This document shows, piece by piece, positions 54,201 through 58,319 of a stretch of DNA of 64,000 bases. Position numbers and translations under genes: made by a program. Below the pieces are notes generated by a model, which was not told the origin of the DNA, did not search any database, and worked only from the letters and a program-made list of their open reading frames with translations. This DNA comes from Hermatobates lingyangjiaoensis (taxonomy: Eukaryota; Arthropoda; Insecta; Hemiptera; Hermatobatidae): NCBI GenBank assembly GCA_026182355.1, contig JAPFBL010000035.1, positions 3,291,501-3,355,500 on the forward strand, written 5' to 3'. Each line of letters opens with the position of its first letter. Positions within the stretch are counted from its first letter, which is position 1.

Positions 54201-56497
54201 CAGAAGCCATCACTTTGGCTGGCTCAGCCACGTTGTCCGTCAGCTTCAACTCACCTGAAACAAGGGAAATGGCTTAAATGTTGTAGTGCATTTTTCAAAG
54301 ATTAGTCCGTGCATTCGTCTGTATGTTATGCATTCCAAATGACCTTCTATTTCTGATTTAATGTTTATTATGTGTATTTAGCGCCTTTTTTTAAACAACC
54401 GCATCAACTTGGTCAGATTTTTTTAAAGAAAATTTAACGATATTATACCAACCGTGTAAGACAATTTTTATGTCTTTCTTAAGATTAATTACTAACATTC
54501 CATAAATTTTAAATTTGAAACAATAGAACCCCAGCAATTTTATTGTTTTTAGCAATTTGGGAAAAAAATCTTTTCAGAAAAACCCTTGAAAAAAAGTGCA
54601 ACATTAGTGTCGAGAGCATTTAACTGTTTAAAGGTTAACATAAGTAACATATGTTAACACACATACACACACACAAACAATTATACACATCCCACGCAAT
54701 ACATATTGCATACAACACAAACATACACAGCTCAAACAGAGACACCAAGTGCACGCATCACACATACACACACGCGCACACTCAAACACACACACACACA
54801 TCCCACACATAATATATACTACATACAACACAAACACATACAGTTCAAACACAGGCACCATGCACACACACACACACACACACACAATTTGCAAAACCTA
54901 TTTTATTATACTTGTTTCAAAATTTTACCCGAATGTAATTCTTCCAGACTACAGCTATCTTATCGAGAATAATACAACATAATTTTTATAATACAGTGTT
55001 TGCTTGGTTACTTTAATAAAACGGCATTGCTGTCATCTTACAGGTACAAAGTAAGAAACAGACTCCAGGACTGTAGAGAGAGGGATTCACTGTGTGAGTT
55101 CATATGATTTAATAAGCAACTTGTTGCACTAAAGGATTTGGGAGAGGTAGTTTAAATTGGGGTAATTTTGACCCCAATCTCTGATAGAAGAGGCTCTTAT
55201 TATTGTTTTAAAATAACCGAGTTTTCTAAGCACTCTGTCATTCTTTTAACACCCCTGGTCTGATTGAAATGACAATAATGGTGATATTCTCCCTCCTTCT
55301 GGCCTTTCCAGTTTAAATCAACTCATCTCTACTGAAGTAATGTCAAAATAACCTTTTTACGCTTGCCTAACATTTTTATATGAGGTTTGACAAAGTTATA
55401 ATAAACTATTATTTGTCTCCTACAATCAGATTTGTCGTAATCATGACTTTGTATTATTTATTAAATTTTTAATTAAAGCAATGATTATTCTCAGCATGAC
55501 ATGTTTTCAGTTATTATATTCATTTATTTATAATACTATAAAAAAATTTTTAATGGCTTATACCTGTTTAAAATATTTAATTTTGAAATGTTATAATATT
55601 TAAAGCAACTATACATTTAGAACAATAAACTTAAACAATAGATTTAGATTCCAATTATAAAATGGAATTTTAATTACGACTTCCATTCTCCTTTGTAAGA
55701 TATATTGTATATAATAATTATAAACATGATTATATTATGAGTAAATTTCATTATAACTCTAGTGTTTTAGCTCTCTAATGTTTTTCATTATAACTCTAAT
55801 AAGGGACGTAGAGACGCCACGTCCTGCTAAGGAGACTTGGATAAAAGTTATAATGTATAGAAGATTACGGTTGCTTTATGTTTGAACACAATATGATGGA
55901 GGAATCATAAAGAGAATTATGGTTGTTTTATGCATGAATACATTATGTTAGAGAAATCATATAAAAAATTTTGGCTGTTTTATGTTTAAATAAAATATGA
56001 TGGCGAAATCATATAGAGAATTATGGGTGCTTAATGTTTGAATACAGTACGATGGAGGAATCATATAGAGAATTATAATTGTCTGATGTATGAATGCAAC
56101 ATGTTTTAGAGAAATCATATAGAGAATTATAATTGTCTGATGTATGAATGCAACATGTTTTAGAGAAATCAATGATTGTCTGATGTATGAATGCAACATG
56201 TTTTAGAGAAATCATATAGAAAATTATGGATGTTTTATGTATGAATACAATATGAATGTTGGAGAAATCACACAGAGAAATACCATTATGTTATGTATGA
56301 ATAGAATATGATGTTAGGGAAATTTAAAGCAACAATTTTAGAAAGTGGGAAATTACTTCAATTGGGTCAAACTTGAATCCATAATTAATCTGTAATTACA
56401 AACTAATTATCAGTGATGATCTGCCCAACCGTATCGATTGTTAAATATTCATCTATTCTTATCAGATAAAGCGTGACACACGTATACACAAGCGTAT

Positions 56498-56536
<39 letters not shown>

Positions 56537-56902
56537 TTAAATTACACAAAGTACGACACAGAAAAGAGAATACAAAGAAAACTTACAGAATTCAATATTT
56601 CGAACTGTTGTTCGTCATCAGGAGAGTAGACTATATATATATATATTGAATTTGATAGCAGATTCTGCATTCACGATCTTCCTACTTATAGCTTCTATTT
56701 TCCTTACAATTTTCTTTTGAGAAGGCGATAATTGCCAAAGCAAACTAGCATACGACAGATCGGAGTTTAATAAGTTCTTCATTCTTGATAGAAAGCTGTC
56801 TTTTAACCAGTTGACGCCTATACTTCAACGTTTCTCTGGTTTGGTGGGCTGCTGGGTCGTGAGTTCTTATATTAGTGTATTTTGGCAGCTGCCGAAATAC
56901 AC

Positions 56903-56942
<40 letters not shown>

Positions 56943-57768
56943 TTAAAAACATAAGGTTATTTCTACAAAACAGTTACTTTTTATGTAACAATTTAATTTT
57001 TTTCGCAACGTCATAAAAGAGTTTGAAAGAAATTTAACGAAATTCCATGAAAGTATTTGAACAGATTTAACCCTTCGTAGGTATTCTTGCCTTCAAAACT
57101 AGTTAAAAGGAAGATGTAGACATATATCAAGTGGGTTTCAGAATAACTTCCGATAAACTAGCAGATTGTGATTGGTTTGAAATCGAAATCAACTCATAGT
57201 CGAAATGTTTTTTCTTTTGAATCTCAAGGTATATTTCTGAGTATCCAATTCAATCACATTAGATGATATCCTTATGCTCATACGCAGGGGTAGGCATTGT
57301 TTGATCACTTCTGGACGTTGTTCATCATCAATTGGAACAAGTTGTAGTAAAGTCTACTAGATTATGGACAAACCCGAAAACAGCTGAACAGTACAACTCT
57401 CGTATACGAAGTAAAAAGGTTTTATTTACTCTCTGATTTCAAATAACTTAGTACGTGGTACTAATGATGTGCATCTATTAAGAGTTTAATAGTTTTCGTT
57501 TTCATTGATTAATCTGGCCTATTGTAACTTTTCTTCATAGCCTGACCACAAAAAAACTTCTCTTATTAAGAGACGAGACATTTGCTCTTCTTCCAACTCA
57601 TATTTACTTTACGGTCGTTAATGGGAGACTTACCTAAGTACCAGGATATGTTAGCCGGAGGTCGGCCGTTTTGCACTGTGCACACAGCAGTCATCGACTC
57701 CCCTTCCCGGTACACGTTGTTACCTCTACTGCTCTTACTGACAGACAGTGACGGTCTCGTCGGCGCCT
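6400..57768 (-). CDS. Fas3: Fasciclin-3-like Ig-superfamily adhesion protein, six 3' exons (partial)
   Basis: Gene-level entry. Exons in transcript order: 57634-57768, 54063-54254, 49315-49499, 32895-33036, 28784-28897 and 6400-6551. All junctions are GT-AG with compatible phases (1, 1, 0, 1, 1), giving 920 coding nt and 305 residues plus TGA. Order of parts: Ig2, Ig3, one transmembrane helix, about 60-residue cytoplasmic tail. Family knowledge: Fas3 is a three-Ig homophilic adhesion protein of epithelial septate junctions and axon subsets in insects. Similarity to Drosophila Fas3 was judged from memory: NGRPPANISWY in Ig2, HPRPSFTWNVGG and YTLTASN in Ig3, FARAKGRWCFAG after the membrane. Signal peptide and Ig1 were not found and should lie upstream, beyond 64000. 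Drosophila Fas3 is about 500 residues, so roughly 60% is here. No frame breaks are seen. Introns of 2 to 22 kb are full of repeats. Confidence 0.82.
6552..10574. other. Fas3-like intron, unique AT-rich sequence
   Basis: Last intron of the gene, part nearest the terminal exon. No mobile element ends, arrays or open frames above background were recognised. Confidence 0.55.
10575..11000. repeat. Degenerate inverted repeat related to family 2, with longer interior
   Basis: The outer arms carry GAGATCTTTTAACC and GTTTGAAAGATCTTAG. Inside, GATGCAGAACATC and GATGTTCTGCATT are complementary, as are the purine-rich and pyrimidine-rich stretches (AAGTGCAAGGAAAGAG and CTCTTTCCTTGCG). The hammerhead-like core is decayed (CTCTAACGAATA). 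A related sequence is at about 42300-42530. Confidence 0.45.
11025..11203 (+). repeat. Inverted repeat, family 2, with CTGACGA core
   Basis: The arms include CAAACCACAATAAGAAAT and its complement. On the plus strand CTCTGACGA is followed by a GACTGC...GCAGTT hairpin and GAAAGATCG. The left arm lacks the matching core. It lies directly beside a (TA)n tract. Confidence 0.55.
11204..11255. repeat. (TA)n microsatellite
   Basis: About 25 TA units separating a family 2 hairpin element from the MITE at 11256. Confidence 0.95.
11256..11512. mobile_element. MITE-like element with about 36-bp terminal inverted repeats
   Basis: GAGCCGTTTATTTTGAAAGT... at 11256-11293 is matched in reverse complement at 11477-11512. 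The 257-bp element is flanked on both sides by (TA)n, so TA target duplication cannot be tested. The interior is AT-rich and non-coding. Confidence 0.6.
11560..14250. other. AT-rich intron sequence with one diverged direct repeat
   Basis: No exon is supported. A stretch near 12652-12790 recurs at 13457-13590 in the same orientation (shared blocks include TTCAATGTGTT and AATATTAATGAAT). Otherwise nothing was recognised. Confidence 0.5.
14262..15302. mobile_element. Non-autonomous hAT-like transposon
   Basis: The termini are CAGTGTTTTTCAAC at 14262 and, in reverse complement, CAGTGTTTGTCCACC ending at 15302. Sub-terminal CCAAGGCACA and CAAGGCACACC face each other. These resemble Charlie-type hAT ends. 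The flanking 8-mers CTCTGGAG and CTTTAGAC match at 5 of 8 positions, fitting an old 8-bp target duplication. The 1.04-kb interior has no transposase frame. Confidence 0.6.
15536..15735. repeat. 27-bp tandem array, about 7 copies
   Basis: The unit contains TAGCTCCATTGACATTCAGC followed by AATAGTA or AATAGAA. Because 27 is divisible by 3 and the unit lacks stops in several frames, it creates spurious open frames on both strands. A related array in opposite orientation is at 34300-34560. Confidence 0.92.
16156..16335 (+). repeat. Inverted repeat, family 2, complete hammerhead-like cores on both arms
   Basis: Nearly perfect arms of about 82 bp around a centre at 16241. Plus-strand parts: GACT at 16254-16257, CTGACGA at 16258-16264, one A, a GACCG/CGGTT hairpin, GAAA at 16283-16286, the palindrome AGATCT at 16286-16291, T16292, then AGTT at 16293-16296 (AGTC in other copies), which pairs with GACT. 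The mirror motif is on the minus strand. The outer ends carry TTGATCATTGATTGT and lead to (TA)n tracts. Confidence 0.6.
16500..16675. repeat. Family 2 inverted repeat, core-deleted, with (TA)n
   Basis: GATCAAACCACAATAAGAAA and its complement form arms meeting near 16612. The cores are lost. (TA)n tracts flank both sides (16491-16512 and 16645-16675). Confidence 0.6.
16678..16885. repeat. Family 2 inverted repeat, diverged copy
   Basis: AAGACTAAGATCTTTCAACC and its decayed complement flank GTCTTTGTCAGAGTC and CCGACAAAGACC. CTGACGA is changed to CTGACAA or CCGACAA, so the core looks dead. Confidence 0.5.
16945..17195. repeat. Inverted repeat, separate hairpin family (GATGACATAAAGTGAAAG)
   Basis: The arms contain GTTTAAACCAGAAGGGAAAA and its complement, with GATGACATAAAGTGAAAGG at 17110-17130 and a mirror near 17008-17024. 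This resembles the core, hairpin, GAAAG layout of the other families but lacks an intact CTGANGA. A related sequence, ACTCTGATGTCTTTCAATTT, is at about 35220. Confidence 0.45.
17960..18315 (-). mobile_element. tRNA-derived SINE, full-length copy
   Basis: On the minus strand the head carries an A-box-like TTAGCTCAGTGGTTAACG (about 18287-18305) and a B-box GGGTTCGATCCCC (18249-18262). It is followed by a core containing CCGTCGGTCCCAAGCC, GTCGGGTACTCG and CCCAATGTAGAATCAACAGG. A pol III tRNA-type promoter feeding an unrelated body defines a SINE. Four more copies are in the window: 33356, 35970, 48761 and 62953. Confidence 0.75.
18316..19720. other. AT-rich intron sequence, nothing recognised
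   Basis: No element ends, arrays or credible exons were seen. Confidence 0.5.
19722..20074. mobile_element. pogo/Tigger-like MITE, 353 bp
   Basis: The ends CAGTAGAAGCTCGTAGTACG and, in reverse complement, CAGTAGATCTCCCAGTACG are inverted repeats with the CAGTAGA...ACGAG character of pogo-group elements. TA precedes the left end; CA follows the right end, probably a mutated TA duplication. The interior repeats CGTACGAG/CTCGTACG motifs and has no transposase frame. Confidence 0.6.
20690..21117 (+). pseudogene. LINE ORF2 3' remnant (RNase H end and CCHC tail)
   Basis: Decayed coding sequence on the plus strand. Around 20792-20845 it reads HVDKLAKED, like the GNxxADxLAKE motif closing the RNase H domain of R1/Jockey-type retrotransposons. 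Near 21020-21105 it reads ICTEPACSFGTEEEGTVEHF followed by LHC, a Cys-Cys-His-Cys arrangement typical of the C-terminus of such ORF2 proteins. Stops and frame changes interrupt it. The 67-bp array begins immediately after. Confidence 0.6.
21117..24300. repeat. 67-bp minisatellite array, about 47 copies
   Basis: The unit starts GACTAGAGAGGGGAAAGGAG, continues TACTAGGCGGCATGGTGTG and ends ATGGCTGGGCCGCCATGAAC TGGCGGT. Each unit contains the hairpin CCGCCA-TGAAC-TGGCGG. Copies from about 21190 to 23160 are almost identical. From 23160 to 24090 they carry many small insertions and deletions, and the last three or four copies are clean again. The first copy merges with the end of the LINE remnant, so the unit may have arisen from that junction. 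It is markedly richer in GC than its surroundings. Confidence 0.97.
24301..25500. other. Intron sequence, nothing recognised
   Basis: AT-rich, without recognisable exons or element ends. Confidence 0.5.
25503..25710. repeat. Inverted repeat, family 4, hammerhead-like cores on both arms
   Basis: Both arms contain CTGATGACGACGAGGTCG followed by AAATATTGAAG: minus strand at 25549-25583 and plus strand from 25632. The hairpin GAC-GAG-GTC lies before GAAA and the palindrome ATAT follows. The flanking helix I pairing (GAAG against TTCTT) is weaker than in families 1 and 7. The outer arms share ACGTGTTCTTTTCTTTAAAT. Confidence 0.5.
26780..27810. repeat. GC-richer interspersed repeat of unknown class
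   Basis: A stretch distinctly richer in GC than the intron around it, with several open frames of about 70-100 codons on both strands. The segment GGGCTGACGTTTTGACCC near 27763 recurs in similar form (GGGCTGACGTTTTACCCC) at about 41440, showing dispersal. It could be the 5' part or UTR of a retrotransposon. No protein domain was recognised and no function is claimed. Confidence 0.4.
28784..28897 (-). CDS. Fas3: Fas3-like exon: transmembrane segment
   Basis: A 114-nt exon, phase 1 at both ends. The acceptor is TGTTTGTTTGCAG ending at 28898; the donor is GTAAAC at 28778-28783. The product begins GIELGAG, continues as a hydrophobic stretch of about 24 residues (TIIAILVAGLFVITLTAMLL), then the stop-transfer FARAKGRWCFAG. 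The last motif is almost the same as the remembered FARATGRWCFGG of Drosophila Fas3 and orients the protein with its tail in the cytoplasm. A tandem array of 48-bp units starts about 40 bp upstream of the acceptor on the transcribed strand, so the branch-point and pyrimidine region is squeezed between exon and array. Confidence 0.85.
28936..30140. repeat. 48-bp tandem array organised as 96-bp dimers, about 25 monomers
   Basis: Alternating 48-bp units: one has CTCACAGGAGTAATATCAC with CTGCAAGGATTATTTAAAAA, the other has CTCACAGGATTATTGTCAC with TTCCAAGCCTTATTTGAAAC. Because 48 is a multiple of 3, repetitive open frames appear on both strands (for example LTGVISQLQLQGLFKK and SFLNNPCSCSCDITPV). 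They are by-products of the array, not genes. It lies in a Fas3-like intron, about 40 bp before the transmembrane-exon acceptor. Confidence 0.95.
31168..31552. mobile_element. MITE-like element with diverged inverted ends
   Basis: The left part CTTGGATATGAGGTAAGATC, then GAGCCTAAAAAATACAGCCC, is mirrored at the right by GGCTCGGGCATAAGATCATA followed by CCTCTAGCTTGG. Internal CCCGACCCAACCC and GGGTCCGACCC are typical of low-complexity hAT-like MITEs. No coding potential was seen. Confidence 0.4.
31560..32555. other. Intron sequence, nothing recognised
   Basis: Several open frames of 70-80 codons have no recognisable domains or flanking splice signals that fit the gene. Confidence 0.45.
32560..32735. 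repeat. Family 4-like inverted repeat, decayed
   Basis: CACTTCAATATTTCGATTTTGTCG and TTCTTCTGATGTTGACAAAATAG face each other with AGAAGAAGAAG/CTTCTTCTT arms. The core CTGATGTTGA no longer fits the consensus. It lies about 160 bp from the second Ig3 exon. Confidence 0.45.
32895..33036 (-). CDS. Fas3: Fas3-like exon: second half of Ig domain 3 and membrane-proximal stalk
   Basis: A 142-nt exon, phase 0 in and phase 1 out. The acceptor TTTATGTTTCAG ends at 33037. The donor is GTAACC at 32889-32894, a weaker site, selected because it joins G to GT of the next exon and keeps the frame. The product is GSSKWQSVLIIKSLTKEDVE, then KDYTLTASNIQGERKFTVNL, then STSPGPQ. The tyrosine corner (DYTLTASN) is present without the F-strand cysteine, matching IYNLRASN of Drosophila Fas3. 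N-L-S in TVNLST is a possible glycosylation sequon just outside the membrane. The continuous open frame at 32848-33045 includes intron sequence at its 3' end. Confidence 0.82.
33356..33694 (-). mobile_element. tRNA-derived SINE copy
   Basis: Same family as 17960-18315. The minus-strand head includes TTAGCTCAGTGGTTGATG and GGGTTCGATACCC, and the core includes CCCAATGTAGAATCAACAGG. It is about 320 bp upstream of an Ig3 exon on the transcribed strand. Confidence 0.72.
34300..34560. repeat. 27-bp repeat cluster split by a long (TA)n tract
   Basis: Copies of TATTGCTGAATGTCAATGGA type units lie on both sides of a roughly 100-bp (TA)n stretch (about 34378-34480). The units are the reverse complement of the array at 15536-15735. 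One more diverged unit (CTGCTGAATGTCCATTGAA) is near 34841. Confidence 0.8.
35970..36255 (-). mobile_element. tRNA-derived SINE copy, shortened
   Basis: The minus-strand head AGAGTAGCCCAGTGGCTTGC with a diverged B-box (GATTCGATTCTC) is followed by the shared core GTCGGGTACTTGTT. It lacks about 60 bp of the central body compared with 17960-18315. Confidence 0.65.
36627..36665 (+). repeat. Hammerhead-like relic, single copy
   Basis: CTTGATAATGGTCAATTTAG followed by ACCGAAACATCAACCC. A perfect GGTC/GACC hairpin lies before GAAA, as in Penelope-associated hammerhead-like motifs, but the core reads TTGATAA instead of CTGANGA. Confidence 0.35.
36984..37110 (+). repeat. Hammerhead-like element, family 3, intact core
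   Basis: TCTC at 37035-37038, CTGAGGA at 37039-37045, C, a hairpin of GG and CC around TCCAA, GAAA at 37056-37059, the palindrome AATT at 37059-37062, A37063, and GAGA at 37064-37067 pairing with TCTC. Upstream GGTCTCCAACCGTCTCTG and CAGTGCGCTTGGTTTCCC are family hallmarks. Confidence 0.55.
37130..37320 (+). repeat. Hammerhead-like element, family 3, long copy ending in (TA)n
   Basis: Starts with a TTCAATATAGACAAAGAC terminus that is inverted at about 37256-37272 (TTTGTCTATATTGAA). The core is mutated (CTGAATA) but GAAAATTAGAGACTG is intact. It ends with GTCCGTTTTGGATCGTATTT before (TA)n. That tail recurs near 37585, 43730, 48090 and 59715. Confidence 0.5.
37640..37825 (+). repeat. Family 2 hammerhead-like element abutting a Penelope-like remnant
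   Basis: GACT, CTGACGA, a GGACCACTTGTTTTGATT hairpin, GAAAGATCTTAGTC at about 37745-37788. Helix I GACT/AGTC is perfect and AGATCT is the palindrome. The left arm is decayed. The reverse-transcriptase remnant starts within about 50 bp downstream. Confidence 0.5.
37830..38890 (+). pseudogene. Penelope-like retroelement remnant (RT end, CxxCP linker, GIY-YIG-like end)
   Basis: Decayed plus-strand coding sequence with several stops and frameshifts. Pieces in order: FYACCIDNIW (RT motif C, normally YIDD) with INSFRSLSFSISFEHQ after it; near 38300 STIPLITAYG and NHWRIF; near 38505-38560 GKCGGM and then, one frame away, DCLTCPIID; near 38718-38770 PVAIHANPHNLTFNDSV, like the end of a GIY-YIG domain; near 38815 RVSEEAHLWFL. 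This order (RT, thumb, Cys linker, GIY-YIG) is characteristic of Penelope-like elements with an endonuclease. The catalytic Asp pair is damaged (CIDN). Confidence 0.55.
38915..40560. repeat. Dispersed AT-rich repeat with short inverted ends
   Basis: The left end contains TACTTTACTATAAGTAAAG; the right end near 40530-40552 carries CTTATAGTAAAGTAGAGTG. The left 480 bp (ATAGTGATCGTGAAAAAATT, CCCAGAAGTCGTTTTATGA, ATCTTTGATGGATCAA, GGGCCTCATAA, TGCATGATGGGAAAGTCAC) recurs at 40983-41405. No protein domain was recognised. It is possibly a non-autonomous DNA transposon. Confidence 0.4.
40983..41405. repeat. Second, truncated copy of the 38915 repeat
   Basis: About 80% alike over its length, including CAGAAGTCGTTTTATGA and TGATGGGAAAGTCAC. 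A 140-codon antisense open frame (40921-41343) crosses it but has no recognisable domain and is considered incidental. Confidence 0.6.
42600..42705 (-). repeat. Hammerhead-like element, family 6, left member of an inverted pair
   Basis: On the minus strand: TTCTTGTGAAGACGGATCAT then CCGAAAATTTGAGTTTGC. A perfect CGGAT/ATCCG hairpin is present, but the core reads GTGAAGA, lacking the leading C. The same sequence is inverted at 43615-43740. Confidence 0.5.
42866..43172. repeat. Three tandem copies of a SINE-head fragment, about 130 bp each
   Basis: Each unit has a GCGAGCAYGCAAGCC ... GGCTAYYCTGGCTCC block (complement of the SINE A-box region) followed by CAGTGTTTATATT, a poly-A stretch and TTTATATATAATACATTT. 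Poly-A and TA-rich spacers separate the heads. It sits between the two inverted family 6 elements. Confidence 0.65.
43605..43760 (+). repeat. Hammerhead-like element, family 6, right member
   Basis: CTTGTGAAGACGGATCATCC then GAAAATTTGAGTTTG, with downstream CTCTGTGTGTTGCTTTTCTTC and the tail GTCCAGTTTGGATCG before a (TA)n tract. About 100 bp matches 42600-42705 in reverse complement. Confidence 0.55.
44100..44855. other. AT-rich intron sequence, nothing recognised
   Basis: No element ends, arrays or exons were recognised. Confidence 0.5.
45330..45760 (-). pseudogene. LINE RNase H domain remnant
   Basis: On the minus strand around 45690-45600 the translation is LHTCCDGSSMTGPRE, then TRAGYHSKLFEGTVAAGSSLS. 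After one frameshift it continues QRYDEEVAVILEGAKTLEKL to about 45535. The DGS motif, the GY strand and the Y-D-E-E helix are the spaced landmarks of the RNase H domain at the end of R1/Jockey-type ORF2 proteins. It is broken by stops and not functional. The plus-strand open frame at 45597-45809 is its shadow. Confidence 0.6.
47045..47085. repeat. (TA)n tract beside the family 7 inverted repeat
   Basis: Short TA run ending in CACACA. The family 7 element follows about 40 bp later. Confidence 0.7.
47126..47454. repeat. Inverted repeat, family 7, best hammerhead-like cores in the window
   Basis: Two nearly identical arms of about 150 bp (47126-47280 and 47298-47454). Right-arm plus strand: GCTCT 47391-47395, CTGACGA 47396-47402, a hairpin CGT-GATAA-ACG 47403-47413, GAAA 47413-47416, the palindrome AGGCCT 47416-47421, C47422, then AGAGC 47423-47427, a perfect 5-bp partner of GCTCT. 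The left arm carries the same motif on the minus strand (47151-47189). The element also contains GATGCCAATCTTCATCAAAC and AATAGGGAAGAATACTGTC. No coding potential was seen. Confidence 0.6.
47495..47560. repeat. Family 2 fragment
   Basis: TCACATAAACACGTAAAATAAC and GATCAAACCACAAT match the left arm of family 2 and stop at AAGATCTTG. Confidence 0.5.
47570..47860. repeat. Inverted repeat, family 8
   Basis: AACTTTATCAGGACTCGATT and GTTCAAATTAAACT on the left face AGTTTAATTTGAAACTG and GAACGAGTCCTGAAAAACTT on the right. CTGAAGAACTGAACGAGTCC resembles a degenerate core plus hairpin. A partial copy is at 37320-37420. Confidence 0.45.
47935..48125 (+). repeat. Family 3 hammerhead-like element, decayed
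   Basis: Carries GGTCTCTAACCATCTCTG, CAGTGCGCTTGGTTTCCC, TTGAAGACGATTCAAACC, AAAAATTAGAGGCTG and the tail TTGCCCGTTTCGGATCG before a TA run. The core C and the GAAA G are both mutated. Confidence 0.5.
48761..48928 (+). mobile_element. tRNA-derived SINE copy, 5'-truncated
   Basis: Begins inside the head (CTCTGGGCTGGTAGATCCGG, GGTTCAATACCCC) and continues with the shared core ACGCTAAACCATCGGTTTAG and GATGTCAGATACTAGTT. The A-box is mostly lost. Confidence 0.6.
49315..49499 (-). CDS. Fas3: Fas3-like exon: first half of Ig domain 3
   Basis: A 185-nt exon, phase 1 in and phase 0 out. The acceptor is TTTGTTGCAG at 49500-49509; the donor is GTCAGT at 49309-49314, the same hexamer as in the preceding exon. 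The product runs APKANEPIEQFGLVEG, then GRVAVVVMAHPRPSFTWNVG, then GQPVYENDDTNRFKVERATE. The tryptophan of the C strand is present, but there is no cysteine at the B-strand position (VAVVVMA). As remembered, Drosophila Fas3 also has no cysteine there (IVNITIRASPQPKIEW), so this is a family feature and not decay. The domain is completed by the exon at 32895-33036, 16 kb away. Confidence 0.83.
49500..52420. other. Intron with a short duplication and one hammerhead-like relic
   Basis: Two diverged copies of a roughly 100-bp stretch (CTTAAAATATAGGCTCTG, AAGCGAAGTTATG) lie at about 49850-49945 and 49995-50095. A related GTAGGTATTGTTAGTTGACT block is at 50158 and a diverged copy at 51979. Otherwise nothing was recognised. 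Confidence 0.45.
51693..51739 (-). repeat. Hammerhead-like motif, family 9, single copy
   Basis: On the minus strand: GGTAAC, CTGACGA, A, a hairpin AACACTGAGTGTT, GAAA, CGCATTACC. The outer GGTAA and TTACC are complementary. The register of the cleavage-site bases does not fit as cleanly as in family 7. Confidence 0.4.
52400..54100. repeat. 90-bp minisatellite that copies the Fas3-like exon end and splice donor
   Basis: About 19 units of roughly 90 bp: CTGACAGTGGACTTGGATGG, GGTGCGAGGTGAAAGTATGT, TGTCATTTATATGACTAGGT, TAGTTTGAGGGTGGGTATTG, CAGGACTATA. On the minus strand each unit contains the last 26 bases of the exon 54063-54254 plus its donor. Two alternating versions exist: ...ACTGACAG...GTGCGAGG and ...ACTGATAG...GTGTGAGG. 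The unit nearest the exon contains the real coding end. Upstream units (below 52620) are more diverged. Confidence 0.95.
54063..54254 (-). CDS. Fas3: Fas3-like exon: second half of Ig domain 2
   Basis: A 192-nt exon, phase 1 in and phase 1 out. The acceptor is CTTGTTTCAG ending at 54255. The donor is GTCAGT at 54057-54062. This donor was chosen because it joins in frame to the exon at 49499 and gives IQVHFAPKANEP, parallel to the INVRYAP of Drosophila Fas3 at the same place. The product contains FTVEQKLVRVLQ (E strand), ASDNGKFIKCQAEH with the F-strand cysteine, and LLLDRDASTSHPIQVH (G strand). Oddity: the last 26 exon bases and the donor lie inside the first unit of a 90-bp tandem array that fills the adjoining intron, so the true donor sits beside many copies of itself. 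The open frame runs on to 54022 only because of readthrough into the array. Confidence 0.83.
54645..54892. repeat. (CA)n-rich microsatellite with internal duplication
   Basis: CACACA runs interspersed with two diverged copies of a block CATACAACACAAACATACA(G) plus CTCAAACA. The 77-88 codon open frames here are low-complexity artefacts. Confidence 0.9.
55850..56335. repeat. Tandem array of about 54-bp units, about 9 diverged copies
   Basis: Core unit TGATGTATGAATGCAACATG then TTTTAGAGAAATCATATAGA and GAATTATAATTG. The copies near 56090-56200 are nearly identical and the outer ones more diverged. Short open frames here are by-products. Confidence 0.88.
56501..56530. repeat. (TA)n microsatellite
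   Basis: About 15 TA units just before a family 4-like hammerhead motif. Confidence 0.9.
56590..56630 (-). repeat. Hammerhead-like motif, single copy, family 4-like
   Basis: On the minus strand: CTCTC, CTGATGA, C, a perfect GAAC/GTTC hairpin, GAAA, the palindrome ATAT, T, GAATTC. Helix I pairing is limited to two or three base pairs. Confidence 0.45.
56650..56905 (-). pseudogene. Possible Penelope-like ORF fragment
   Basis: The minus-strand frame reads LPKYTNIRTHDPAAHQTRET, then LKYRRQLVKRQLSIKNEELI, then KLRSVVC. The charged helical text resembles the region before the RT of Penelope-like proteins, and hammerhead-like motifs and another such fragment lie nearby. Similarity is weak and judged by eye. 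(TA)n at 56905-56937 precedes it. Confidence 0.25.
57634..57768 (-). CDS. Fas3: Fas3-like exon: first half of Ig domain 2
   Basis: A 135-nt internal exon, phase 1 at both ends. The acceptor reads TTGTTACAG at 57769-57777; the donor is GTAAGT at 57628-57633, a consensus site. The product starts EAPTRPSLSVS (linker after Ig1), then EGESMTAVCTVQ with the B-strand cysteine, and ends NGRPPANISWYLG with the C-strand tryptophan. ANIS contains an N-glycosylation sequon (N-I-S). Base composition is clearly higher in GC than the flanking intron. The remembered Drosophila Fas3 segment RDGRPPANISWYID is nearly identical, and this is the strongest single clue to gene identity. The paired F-strand cysteine is in the next exon. 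Confidence 0.85.
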
Positions 57769-58109
57769 CTGTAACAATAAAACAATATTTTAAAGGCTTT
57801 CAATAAAAACAGTAATTAAAAAAAATGACATCTTAATTATCATTTGTATCAAACCGAGGATTTTTAGTAGTACTCTAAGTGCTATGTACGACTTCATTAA
57901 TAAAAGTGAAAGCAGTAATTTGTGTTTGCGCAAGTGTGCATTTATTTAGTGGAGGTTTGTAGTGGTATGAAGTGATGCCTTGATGGTTAATTTGATAGTG
58001 TGTTCTTTGGAAGCAAGAGCTCTCCACACTGGTCAAAGATACAATTAAAGAAAGAAATTAAGAGGAAACAGAGAGAAATAAACATTGTACATTTATATAT
58101 ATATATATA

Positions 58110-58255
58110 CTAAATTTATAGAAAGAACACACATAAAAGAGATAAAAAAACTCACTACTACTATATTTCGATTACCTCGTCATCATCGAGGTAATCGAAT
58201 ATAGTAGTCAGTTCTTGTGATCTCTTTTATGAGTGTTATTTCTATGAATTTAGTT
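58110..58255. repeat. Inverted repeat related to family 4
   Basis: The arms share AGAAAGAACACACATAAAAG-type ends and a centre with CTACTATATTTCGATTACCTC and its complement. The core is TGATGACGAGGTAATCG then AAATATAG, lacking the leading C. It flanks the Penelope-like fragment at 58320-58755. Confidence 0.5.
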
Positions 58256-58319
58256 TATTTAGTTCGTGAAATCGTTTCGTTTAAACTTTAATTGATTATG
58301 TATAAACACCTACACATCT

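Noticed and set aside
54628..54982. Open frames rich in His/Thr or Cys/Val
   Set aside because: They are translations of (CA)n/(TG)n microsatellite sequence.
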